NCBI RefSeq assembly: GCF_030019085.1
Contig: NZ_JASEFJ010000006.1
Span: forward strand, 1-64,000
Origin: Methanoculleus sp.
GTDB taxonomy: Archaea; Halobacteriota; Methanomicrobia; Methanomicrobiales; Methanoculleaceae
Length of the DNA stretch: 64,000 bases
Direction of reading: 5' to 3'
Shown here: positions 53,079 to 61,281 of the stretch, one piece after another
Position numbering within the stretch: the first letter of the stretch is position 1
Layout of the letters: every line of letters begins with the position of its first letter
Translations under genes and position numbers: made by a program
Notes under the pieces: generated by a model
What the model saw: only the letters and a program-made list of their open reading frames with translations
The model's database searches: none
What the model was told of the DNA's origin: nothing

Positions 53079-53756
53079 GTGCCTAAAGCGCATCGTTACC
53101 TACTCTACCCGACACAATCTCAGGTCTCTCACATGGAACAGACGCTGTAGGTATGCCGATGGGTCTATGACGAGACGCTTGCAATGTGAAAGAACACGTG
53201 GGAACAGGAACAGCGATCTATCTCCTGTTATGTGTCGAAACGTCAGATCCCTCTCTGGAAAAAAGAGTGTCCTGAACTGAAACAGGTCTATTCTCAGGTG
53301 CAGGATGTCTCCATGCGCGTTGACCTTGCGTTCAAAGCTTCTTCCGGCGAGTAAAGGCAGGAGAAAACCCCGGATACCTCACGGTTCAAGGGGATGGGGC
53401 GATACGACAGTTTCACATACCCTAGTATGGATTCAAACTTGAGGGAGATCGTCTCCATCTCTCGAAGATCAGAGACGTGAAGATCGTCCTCTATCGCCCC
53501 ATCGAGGGTACGATCAAGACTCTCACGGTCCGGCGGTCTTCAACCGGGAAGTGGGGGGCAAAGCGGAGGATACTGGCTTTCATGTGATCCTGGTGAACCC
53601 AGGAATACATCACAGCAGTGTTCCAGATGTGGTATGATCGTCGCTAAGACGCTCTCTGATCAAGTCCATTCCTGCCCGCATTGTGGGTTGATGATGGACC
53701 GCGACCAGAACGCGGCGATCAACATTATGAGATTGGGGTTGCAATCTCAGGGGTAA
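53079..53756 (+). pseudogene. tnpB: TnpB (IS200/IS605 accessory, RNA-guided nuclease) remnant
   Basis: Read across frames this is a wrecked tnpB. From GTG at 53079 it gives a YLLYPTQSQVSHMEQTL start, an in-frame stop, then VCRWVYDETLAM, another stop, and KNTWEQEQRS, ending in KQVYSQVQDVSMRVDLAFK. A frameshift leads to AGENPGYPRFKGMGRYDSF and LTVRRSSTGKWGA. The middle part carrying the first two RuvC acidic segments is deleted. The zinc-finger end is almost intact: QQCSRCGMIVAKTL, CPHCG and the RuvC-III motif DRDQNAAINIMRLG. TnpB is a guide-RNA nuclease of transposons and the ancestor of Cas12; this copy cannot be active. A GC hairpin just after the stop may be the element's right end. Confidence 0.85.
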
Positions 53757-53811
53757 CATCCAGGATGCCCCCGACGAGAGGAGGGGGAGCAGTCACAGGG
53801 TTATATGTTCT

Positions 53812-54462
53812 TCAGGCTGAGTAATAGGTGACCTTTCGGCCTTCCTCGCTGTACTCGCCACGATAGGTCTCGATGTTACGTTTGTAGCCGATTCGCTCTT
53901 TAAATCCGAGTTCTTGTAGCCGTTTGCGGACCCGCATAACGTCTGCTTCATCCGCCCAGTCCTTCGTGTAGACGTAGATGACCCTCCGCTTGTCGCGAGA
54001 GTCGGGGTCAGGCTTTGCGGTGCTGACCTTCGCGGATATCCCGAGTCCCCCTCTCACCGTCTCGTCCCGAACTTTCCGCCACGCCTCGTCCGCCTCTTCA
54101 GGAGGGACGAAGATAAGCCATTTCCCTGCCCTCTCGTCGTCGACCCCCCGCTCATGCGGACCCGGCGCGTCCTGGACTATCCAGTATGTTCTGGTCGTTT
54201 TTGAGGGGAGAACTCCCTCCCCCTCCCGCAGGGGGGCGTAGATGGCATCGATACTTCCGAATCGTTTAAGCAGGGCCTCTGCAAGTTCCGGGTAATCTTC
54301 TCTGAAATGACCTAATATCTCACGGAGATCCGACTCGAAATCGATCCCCCGCTCAACAAGCTCAAAGAGGTAAGGGCCGCGCCGCCGGAGTTCGCGGTTG
54401 AGGTAGATCTCAAAGATCCCGTAGGCTGCGTCGGCCAGGGTCTCCGGATCGATCTCGTTCAT
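53812..54462 (-). CDS. BLES03/DUF1917-like protein (putative phosphothreonine lyase domain)
   Basis: A 216-residue protein that resembles the BLES03/DUF1917 family. The typical order is TYWIVQDAPGP, GKWLIFVPPEEADEAWRKVRDETVRGGLGISAKVST near 112-148 and VIYVYTKDWADEADVMRVRKRLQELGF near 160-186, then IGYKRNIETYRGEY. Residues 1-85 are an extra helical domain (LADAAYGIFEIYLNRELRRRG) not found in short members. The fold is related to phosphothreonine lyases of bacterial effectors; activity in archaea is not established. It is followed upstream by the thi4 gene on the same strand, 41 bases apart. Confidence 0.65.
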   Translation of the reverse strand: MNEIDPETLADAAYGIFEIYLNRELRRRGPYLFELVERGIDFESDLREILGHFREDYPELAEALLKRFGSIDAIYAPLREGEGVLPSKTTRTYWIVQDAPGPHERGVDDERAGKWLIFVPPEEADEAWRKVRDETVRGGLGISAKVSTAKPDPDSRDKRRVIYVYTKDWADEADVMRVRKRLQELGFKERIGYKRNIETYRGEYSEEGRKVTYYSA

Positions 54463-54503
54463 ACCTTATGGTAGTCGTCGTAACAATGAAAATGGTTTTG
54501 AAG

Positions 54504-55268
54504 TTAACGGGCAAGCGCTTTTGCAACGAGATCTGCAGCCCGCTCCCCGGAGAGTAGCATTCCGCCAAAGATCGGCCCCATACGGCACTCACCAGCAACG
54601 GCGTTTGCTGCCATCCCTGTGACGAACAGACCGGGGTAGACCTCTTTTGTGTGCTCCAGGATCCGGGACTCGGCACGCTCGGCCCACATGAAACTCTCGC
54701 CTTTGACCTTAAGGTTGCCACCTTTACGCTCGATCATCCGGGCGATCATCGCATCGTGTCCTGTTGCATCGACCGTGCAGGTGCAGGCGATGGTGAGCGG
54801 GTCGACGTGCAGTCCGGCCATCTCGACCGGCGTCCAGTTGATGACCAGGCCCCCCACCCTGCCGTCGCCGCGGACCATCACATCCTCGACCGTGACCAGG
54901 TTGAAGAACTCTACACCGGCGTCACATGCCGCCGCGGTGAGTTTGGCAACAGCCTCAACCGATTTCGCGACGTAGTAGCCTTCCTCAAACTCGTGGAAGG
55001 TGACTTCAAACCGGTCGAGTAACCGTTTTGCCTCTTCCTGGACGACAATCCGTGGAAACATCATGCCGCCGCCCCACATCCCGCCACCTATGCTGAGTTT
55101 CTTCTCGATCAGGGCACACCGGATCCCCCGCTCGCCAAGGAGCGCGGCGCATGTCAGTCCCGAAGGCCCGCCGCCGATGACGGCGGCCTCAACCTCAAGG
55201 TGGTCTATGAGTGCCCGGTGCTGCTCTTCAAGGATTGCCCTGCTTATGGTAACTTCGTTCAGTGTCAT
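54504..55268 (-). CDS. thi4: Thi4-type sulfide-dependent thiazole synthase
   Basis: A 254-residue flavin/NAD-fold protein starting MTLNEVTISRAIL; the open frame extends upstream but that part is unlike the family. EAAVIGGGPSGLTCAALL near 28-45 is the dinucleotide fold; GGGMWGGGMMFPRIVV near 60-75 and CTVDATGHDAMIARM near 170-185 are Thi4 marks. In yeast Thi4 a cysteine donates its own sulphur; here the matching position is His in GLHVDPLTI, as in Methanocaldococcus Thi4, so the enzyme should use free sulphide and turn over repeatedly. It makes the thiazole of thiamine. Family members with ribose-1,5-bisphosphate isomerase annotation exist but the sequence favours Thi4. Confidence 0.88.
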   Translation of the reverse strand: MTLNEVTISRAILEEQHRALIDHLEVEAAVIGGGPSGLTCAALLGERGIRCALIEKKLSIGGGMWGGGMMFPRIVVQEEAKRLLDRFEVTFHEFEEGYYVAKSVEAVAKLTAAACDAGVEFFNLVTVEDVMVRGDGRVGGLVINWTPVEMAGLHVDPLTIACTCTVDATGHDAMIARMIERKGGNLKVKGESFMWAERAESRILEHTKEVYPGLFVTGMAANAVAGECRMGPIFGGMLLSGERAADLVAKALAR

Positions 55269-55413
55269 CGCTCTAATACTATATGATGCCCTGTAAAGAT
55301 AAGGGCACCGACATGCGCCCCGAAAAGCCGTCAGATTGCGGTTTTGAGCGCGAAGATTCAGAATGATATCGACGAAGGACTTAATATCGGCACGGCACAA
55401 CATATATCCTACC

Positions 55414-56295
55414 ATGAAATGGACGCGCGACTTCGGTCTAACCATGAGGATGTTCCTGACTTCGTTTCTGCTCCTCATAGTCTACCTGATCTTCCTTGGC
55501 ATCCTTGCCGCGCTTGGGTTTCCGTTTGGGTCCCTCCTGGTGATAGCTGCTGTTATGGCGTTCCTCCAGTACTACTTCTCCGATAAACTGGTGCTCTGGA
55601 GCACCAGGACGAGGATCGTCGAGGAGGACGAGTACCCGGAGTTGCACCGGATGGTAGAGAGTCTTGCCGCCAGGGCGGGTCTCCCCAAGCCGAAGGTCGG
55701 GATCACGGCGTCGCCGGTGCCGAACGCGTTCGCTACCGGACGCAGCCCGAAGAACGCTGTCGTGGCGGTAACCGACTCGATCATGCGGACGCTCAACCGC
55801 GAGGAGCTCGAGGCGGTGCTCGCCCACGAGATATCCCATGTGAAGAACCGGGATATGCTGACCCTTACGATGGCAAGTTTCGTCTCGATGCTTGCCTTCC
55901 TGATCATGCGTAACTGGATCTTCATAAGCCTCTTCAACAATCGTGACAACAACATGGGCGCGCTGATACTGGTCTACGTCGTCTCGATTGTCGTATGGCT
56001 GGTGAGCACCCTGCTAACGCGGGCCCTCTCCCGTTACCGGGAGTTTGCGGCGGACCGTGGCAGTGCCATTCTGACGGAGAACCCCCGGGCTCTGATATCG
56101 GCGCTGACGAAGATCAGCGGCCGCATGGACTACATCCCGGCCGAGAAGAAGCAGGAGATTGAGGGGGCGAATGCTTTCTTCATCATCCCGGCCCTCTCGG
56201 GAAACACGCTGATGGAACTCTTCTCCACCCACCCACCCCTTGAGAAGCGGGTGGCCGCCCTTCAGGAACTGGAGGCACAGATGCGGGGCTACTGA
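55414..56295 (+). CDS. htpX: HtpX-like membrane zinc metalloprotease
   Basis: A 293-residue M48 peptidase. Two transmembrane helices at about 15-55, HEISH zinc motif at 138-142, two further hydrophobic helices near 150-200, and EFAADRGSA near 207-215 carrying the third zinc ligand. HtpX degrades damaged membrane proteins. The start at 55414 is chosen because CTTAATAT at 55380-55387 is a TATA-like element about 27 bases upstream, so the transcript would be leaderless; the longer frame begins before it. The gene is monocistronic and divergent from thi4. Confidence 0.9.
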   Translation: MKWTRDFGLTMRMFLTSFLLLIVYLIFLGILAALGFPFGSLLVIAAVMAFLQYYFSDKLVLWSTRTRIVEEDEYPELHRMVESLAARAGLPKPKVGITASPVPNAFATGRSPKNAVVAVTDSIMRTLNREELEAVLAHEISHVKNRDMLTLTMASFVSMLAFLIMRNWIFISLFNNRDNNMGALILVYVVSIVVWLVSTLLTRALSRYREFAADRGSAILTENPRALISALTKISGRMDYIPAEKKQEIEGANAFFIIPALSGNTLMELFSTHPPLEKRVAALQELEAQMRGY

Positions 56296-57242
56296 CCCCG
56301 CCTCTTCAGAACCCATCAGATCAACGGTCTGGGTTTCAAGTGGTGTTCAGTGAGACCACCAGGGGCGACCTACTCCCGGCATTGTATCAAGGGGTGAATC
56401 GCACCTTGGGGGAGGAACTTCCTCTCCAGGCTGTGACAGAAACCCGCGAGTACCGCAAGAAAACCCCAAATGGCGGTTGTTTTCCCCTGGTATTTATAGA
56501 CAGTCGCCCAACTCTAGAATTGTGTCCCCGCTTGCCTCCCCAGTCTCTGCATGTCTTCAGGAACACGGCCCTTCATCGACCACCCCACCTCGCGGCGCTC
56601 ATCAAGGTCTCCTCCCGCCCCCTCAGGGGGCAGGCAGTCTGTGGCGATAGACCCGGATGGCCGTGCCAGGGAGGGTTTCACCCTGATGCTGGAGATACCC
56701 TCCCTTGCACTGTATCCATGGAGAATCGCCTCCCGTCCCTGTCTCCTGCATCTCCGGTCGAACCGCCTTCGCTGGCCATCCCCACCACCCAGGGATGGCC
56801 GTGCATGGGTCATCTCCAGAATCTCCCCCGTGTTTCCGGTTTTAAACTACCAGGATATAATATCAGGCTACAGAGGGAGTGTATTTTTGCAAGGGAAGTG
56901 ATCTTTGAGCCTTGAAGTGCGGATCTAACGGCAAAATAAGGCTAAAGATCCAGGTAGTTCTGGATGGGGCTGATATTCATGGGTGTTCACATGAAAGTCC
57001 ACTCGAGATCGGAAACGGCAAAACGCGACATGCCAGCGACTACTGCGCATCGGCGGTCTTCATCAGTTGACCACCCCTCATCAGCAATAGCATCTCACAA
57101 AAAACAGGTTCATTCTCATGGCGGGGTTCATCAAACCGGGGCACAGTCTGGAGGAACCGGTTTGATGGCCTCTCTCTAGTCCCCTCTCACCCAATATTTA
57201 ATATTCTGCACCGCCCACATAAGTAAGCAAATCTTGCAGAGT
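56296..57242. repeat. Long gene-free region with repeat ends (element C)
   Basis: About 950 bases without a convincing gene. It begins CCATCAGATCAACGGTCTGG at 56313 and has a hairpin CATCAAACCGG (57129-57139) and CCGGTTTGATG (57157-57167), a perfect 11-bp inverted repeat with a 17-base loop. The segment 56610-56648, read on the minus strand, matches ATCGCCACASACTG and the GC hairpin of element A at 6843-6886. The sequence GGTGGTCGATGAAGG on the minus strand near 56575 resembles 26236 in element B. A T-rich AT-rich patch near 57190-57240 is probably the tRNA promoter (AATATTTAATATT). Confidence 0.45.
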
Positions 57243-57313
57243 GCATCGATGGTCTAGTGGTATGACTTTGGCCTTCCAAGCCAACAGCCCGGGTTCAATT
57301 CCCGGTCGATGCA
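57243..57313 (+). tRNA. tRNA-Gly (anticodon TCC)
   Basis: A 71-base cloverleaf. Acceptor stem GCATCGA pairs with TCGATGC before the discriminator A. The anticodon stem is TTGGC/GCCAA with loop CTTCCAA, giving anticodon TCC. The T arm CCGGGTTCAATTCCCGG is perfect. CCA is not encoded. An AT-rich AATATTTAATATT about 40 bases upstream is the likely promoter. Confidence 0.95.
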
Positions 57314-57315
57314 TG

Positions 57316-57389
57316 GGGCCCGTGGTCTAGGTGGTTATGACGTCGCCTTCACACGGCGAAGATCTCGAGTTCGAATCTCGACGGGCCCA
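57316..57389 (+). tRNA. tRNA-Val (anticodon CAC)
   Basis: A 74-base cloverleaf directly after tRNA-Gly, so they are transcribed together. Acceptor stem GGGCCCG pairs with CGGGCCC before the discriminator A. The anticodon stem is TCGCC/GGCGA with loop TTCACAC, giving anticodon CAC. The T arm has loop TTCGAAT. CCA is not encoded. Confidence 0.95.
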
Positions 57390-57427
57390 TCTCTTCTTAT
57401 CCAGCCGGTTTCCTGCGAAAGATGTGA

Positions 57428-59674
57428 TCAGCGGGAGAAGGGATGATCGTTTACTCCCGCTTCCTCTGCAAGGCCCCTCCACGCCTGAGCATGTGGGTCT
57501 TTTATCAGGCTCCCTGCATATGGCGTCCCTGCGGCCGCCTTCAGTAGGAGAGGGTAGTAGCGACCGACATACTCTTTAACCATCCGGCGAGACGAGAACC
57601 CCGGGGCATTGCTCCTGATCGACTCTTTCATCATTCTGACCCATCCGTGCGGGATATCATCGATGGAGCGGTCGTAGTAGAGCGGGACGATCTCCCTCTC
57701 AAGAAGATCGTATATTGCCGCCGCATCGATGCTGTCCCTTGAGTCGCAATCGGCCGCCTCCCCTCCAAACGCCCAGCCGTTCCTGCCATTATAGCCCTCC
57801 ACCCACCAACCGTCCAGGATTGAGAGGTTCAGCACGCCGTTGAGCGCCGCCTTCATACCGCTTGTCCCGCTCGCCTCCATCGGGGGCAGCGGGTTGTTCA
57901 ACCAGACGTCAACTCCCTGCACGAGGTAGCGGGCCACATGGTTGTTGTAATCCTCTATGAAGGCAACCCGTCCTCCAAATCCGGGGTCCTGCGTGTGCTG
58001 GTATATCCGCTGGAGCGTCCGTTTCCCCTCGGTGTCTGCCGGGTGGGCCTTCCCGGCGAAGATGATCTGGACGGGACACCAGGGGTTGTTCACGATGCGT
58101 TTGAGTCGGTCTGGGTCCTCGAATATGAGGTATGCACGCTTATAAGTCGAGAACCGTCTGGCAAACCCGATCGTCAGGATTGAGGGGTCCAGAAACGCGC
58201 CTCCGATCCCCGGTTTCGCCGCCCTGACCAGTTGCGTCGTCCAACGGATCCGTTCCCGTTCCCGGAGCCGATTGAGAAGTTTTGCCTTCAGCCAGAGGTG
58301 GAGGTTCCAGAGTTCGGCGTCTGGAATCTCGTTTATCAGTTCCCAGACCATCGGGTTGTCGTGCTCCGCCAGCCAGCCGGGTGCAGTGGGGCCGATGTAG
58401 CGGTCGTAGAGCGCCTGCATACGGGTGTTCAGCCATGTTTGAAGATGTACACCGTTTGTAACGTAGTCTACTGGCGCCTCGTCTCCACCTGACCCGTGCC
58501 AGAGAGATTTCCACATATCGGAGGCGACCGCCCCGTTTGCCCGCGAGACGCCGTTATGGTGCGCCGAGAGACGGAGCGCCAGCGCGGTCATGTTGAAACC
58601 GGAGGCTGGTTGCTCGGGGTTGGCCCCGAGGTGCAGAAACCGGGATCGGTCGATCCCTAGCGCCGTGTAGTAGGACGCGAAGTATCTCTCGATCAGGTCG
58701 AGGGGGAAGACATCATGGCCGGCCGGGACCGGAGTATGCGTCGTAAAGATTGTGGTCGCCCGCACCTCTTCAAGTGCCCCCTCAAACGTCATTCCCCCCT
58801 CAACACGCTCCCTGATCCGCTCGAGCAGCGCAAAGGCCGGGTGCCCCTCGTTCAGGTGAACCGCTAAATACTCGATACCGAGAGCGTGGAGCACCTTCCG
58901 CCCGCCGATGCCAAGCACTATCTCCTGGCGGAGGCGTTGTTCGAGGTCGCCGGCATAAAGTCTGGCCGATATACCGCGGTTTTCGGGTTCGTTGCAGGGT
59001 ATGTCTGTATCCAGAAGGTAGAGGGGTATCCTGCCGACCTGCACCTTCCAGACCGCCACGTATATGGGCGGGTCGATATGGGGAACCCGGACTACAAGGT
59101 CCCTGCCGTCGGTATCGAGAACACGGGTGATCGGCGCAGCATCGTGGTCGAGTGGCTGGGTGATATCTTCCTGCCAGCCATCCGGATTGATCTGCTGGCA
59201 GACGTAACCCTGGGAGTAGAGAAACCCGACGGCAACCAGCGGGATCCCGAGATCGCTGGCCTCCTTTAAGTGGTCGCCGGCAAGGAACCCGAGTCCACCT
59301 GCATAGATGGGTAACGAGTGGTGGAGTCCGTACTCTGCTGAGAAGTAGGCGAGCGTCAAAGGTGGGTGGTCGGGGTAGTTCTCTGAGAACCAGGTTCCGG
59401 TTGTGTTCATGTACTTCCTGAACCGGTGCATGATGATGTCATAGCGGTGGCAGTAGGCGGGATTATTTGCTGCCCGGTTCAGGAACTCAACCGGGATCTC
59501 GCGAAGCATCCGGATCGGGTTATGTGCGCTGGTCCTCCACGCCTGATGGTTCAATTGTTTGAAGAGTATTCGGGCCTCCGGTTTCCAGCTCCACCAGAGG
59601 TTGTATGCCAGGTCAACAAGTCCGTAGATCCGTTTCGGGACACGATCAAACTGTTCGTGGATGGAATCTTCCAT
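57428..59674 (-). CDS. glgP: Alpha-glucan phosphorylase (GlgP family)
   Basis: A 748-residue phosphorylase that releases glucose 1-phosphate from glycogen or maltodextrin. It begins MEDSIHEQFDRVPKRIYGLVDLAYNLWWSW, the short type common in archaea. AYFSAEYGLHHSLPIYAGGLG near 110-130, HLNEGHPAFALLERI near 273-287 and VWLNNPLPPMEASGTSGMKAALNG near 588-611 (PLP and phosphate site) are hallmarks. A TATA-like CATATAATA at 59713-59724 lies upstream of this start, and the longer frame would begin above it, so the ATG at 59674 is preferred. It is the last gene of the glycogen cluster and has its own promoter region of 110 bases. Confidence 0.9.
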   Translation of the reverse strand: MEDSIHEQFDRVPKRIYGLVDLAYNLWWSWKPEARILFKQLNHQAWRTSAHNPIRMLREIPVEFLNRAANNPAYCHRYDIIMHRFRKYMNTTGTWFSENYPDHPPLTLAYFSAEYGLHHSLPIYAGGLGFLAGDHLKEASDLGIPLVAVGFLYSQGYVCQQINPDGWQEDITQPLDHDAAPITRVLDTDGRDLVVRVPHIDPPIYVAVWKVQVGRIPLYLLDTDIPCNEPENRGISARLYAGDLEQRLRQEIVLGIGGRKVLHALGIEYLAVHLNEGHPAFALLERIRERVEGGMTFEGALEEVRATTIFTTHTPVPAGHDVFPLDLIERYFASYYTALGIDRSRFLHLGANPEQPASGFNMTALALRLSAHHNGVSRANGAVASDMWKSLWHGSGGDEAPVDYVTNGVHLQTWLNTRMQALYDRYIGPTAPGWLAEHDNPMVWELINEIPDAELWNLHLWLKAKLLNRLRERERIRWTTQLVRAAKPGIGGAFLDPSILTIGFARRFSTYKRAYLIFEDPDRLKRIVNNPWCPVQIIFAGKAHPADTEGKRTLQRIYQHTQDPGFGGRVAFIEDYNNHVARYLVQGVDVWLNNPLPPMEASGTSGMKAALNGVLNLSILDGWWVEGYNGRNGWAFGGEAADCDSRDSIDAAAIYDLLEREIVPLYYDRSIDDIPHGWVRMMKESIRSNAPGFSSRRMVKEYVGRYYPLLLKAAAGTPYAGSLIKDPHAQAWRGLAEEAGVNDHPFSR

Positions 59675-59784
59675 TAAACCCTGTCCTCTGATTGCTGTGT
59701 AGTTTTTCCCGCAGTTATTATATGTTTTTTGATATCTCTCCATATCCAGATGATATCAAAATTATTTAGTCATTTACGGTCTTT

Positions 59785-61281
59785 TCACCTCCTCCCATAG
59801 ATCTCTGTCATCCCGGCAAATTCCTGCATGACCCCATCCCTCATCTGATCCGGGCGGAGCCGCCATTCCCAGTTTCCTTTTGTCGTGGCCGGCCGGTTCA
59901 TCCGTGCCTCTTGCCCGAGACCCAGTATGTCCTGCATCGGGATTATAGCGGTCTCTGCAGGTGAGAGCATTGCGAGGCGGACGAAAACACCTGGCACCTG
60001 ATCGGCGCTCACTGCCCTTCCTATGTAGCGGAAGAGAAGGTCTTTCTGGTAGTCGGTGGTCTCATGTTCAAACCATCCCCGGACGGTGTTGTTGTCGTGT
60101 GTTCCCGTGTAGGCGACACAGTTCTGGCCGATGTTGTGGGGGGCGTTGAGGTTCTCTGCGATCTCGCCTTCAAACCCAAAGAGCAGGACCCTCATCCCGG
60201 GAAACCCGAACATTGCCATCATCGCGTGGACATCGGGGGTTATGTAACCGAGGTCCTCGGCGATGATCGGGAGGCACGCCCTCCCCCGGGCAAGGTGCGT
60301 CAGTAGTTCGCGGCCGGGTGCATCGACCCAGCGACCGTTCTGCGCGGTAGCATCACCGGCCGGGACCTCCCAGTACTGGACGAACCCCCGGAAGTGATCG
60401 AGTCGCAGCATGTCGACAAGAGATAGCGCACGCTCGATCCGGCTCTCCCACCACGAAAACCGCTGTTCTCTGTGCGTTTCCCATCGGTAAACGGGGTTTC
60501 CCCAGAGCTGTCCGGTCTCACTGAAGAGATCCGGTGGGACGCCCGCGACGACGGTCGGCCTCTTCTGCTCATCGAGTTTGAAGAGTTCCGGGTTTGACCA
60601 GGTATCGGCGCTGTCGTATGTGATATAGAACGGGATGTCCCCGACGACCTGGATCCGGAGGGCACGAGAGAGTTCTTTGAATCTCTTCCACTGTCTGTCA
60701 AAGACGTACTGGAGGAACTTCTCACGCAAGATCCGGTCGGCAAGTTCCGTTGCGTAGTTCCGCAGCGTCTCCCGCTCCCTGTCCCTGACGGCAACCGGCC
60801 AGTCGCCCCATGCCCGTCCGCCAAAATGTTCTTTCAAGGCCACAAATAGGGCATAATCATCGAGCCAGGGGGCGTTCTCAGCCACAAACTCCTCGTAACG
60901 GGGGTCGCTGCCCTGTTCCATGAAACGTTCAAAACCTAGGTCAAAGAGCGTGTTCTTGTAGCCGATCATCCGCGGGTAGTCGACCCTGTCCACGGGGAAC
61001 GATGGCGGTTCTGCGATCTCTGCGGCGTCGAGAAAACCGTCTGCAACCATCTGTTCCGGGCTGATGAGCCAGGTGTTTCCGGCAAACGCCGAGTTGCTCT
61101 GGTAGGGTGAGTTGCCGAACGCCGGGAACGTCGGGTTCAGGGGGAGGATCTGCCAGTAGCGCTGCCCGGAATCGGCGAGGATCTCCAGAAACCGCTGCGC
61201 CGCATGACCCAGGTCGCCGATCCCATATGCTGAGGGAAGAGACGTTATATGGAGCAGAACTCCGCTCCCTCGCCGGTTCAT
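59785..61281 (-). CDS. malQ: 4-alpha-glucanotransferase (amylomaltase, GH77)
   Basis: A 498-residue GH77 enzyme that transfers glucan segments and releases glucose. MNRRGSGVLLHITSLPSAYGIGDLG is the family start; YWQILPLNPT and SPYQSNSAFAGN follow. DMLRLDHFRGFVQYWEVPAG near 285-305 carries the catalytic Asp, AEDLGYITPDV near 343-353 the acid Glu and YTGTHDNNTVRGWF near 390-403 the third acidic site. Its start overlaps the GH57 stop by 4 bases; the longer frame reads back into that gene. It feeds linear glucans to the phosphorylase. Confidence 0.93.
   Translation of the reverse strand: MNRRGSGVLLHITSLPSAYGIGDLGHAAQRFLEILADSGQRYWQILPLNPTFPAFGNSPYQSNSAFAGNTWLISPEQMVADGFLDAAEIAEPPSFPVDRVDYPRMIGYKNTLFDLGFERFMEQGSDPRYEEFVAENAPWLDDYALFVALKEHFGGRAWGDWPVAVRDRERETLRNYATELADRILREKFLQYVFDRQWKRFKELSRALRIQVVGDIPFYITYDSADTWSNPELFKLDEQKRPTVVAGVPPDLFSETGQLWGNPVYRWETHREQRFSWWESRIERALSLVDMLRLDHFRGFVQYWEVPAGDATAQNGRWVDAPGRELLTHLARGRACLPIIAEDLGYITPDVHAMMAMFGFPGMRVLLFGFEGEIAENLNAPHNIGQNCVAYTGTHDNNTVRGWFEHETTDYQKDLLFRYIGRAVSADQVPGVFVRLAMLSPAETAIIPMQDILGLGQEARMNRPATTKGNWEWRLRPDQMRDGVMQEFAGMTEIYGRR

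Noticed and set aside
54504-55478. Longer 324-residue start for the Thi4 gene
   Set aside because: The extra 70 residues are basic, unlike the family and run through the promoter region of the divergent htpX gene.
56340-56915. 191-codon plus-strand open frame downstream of htpX
   Set aside because: There is no ribosome binding site or recognisable domain and the frame runs through the repeat-like region; the proline-rich translation looks like GC-rich non-coding sequence.
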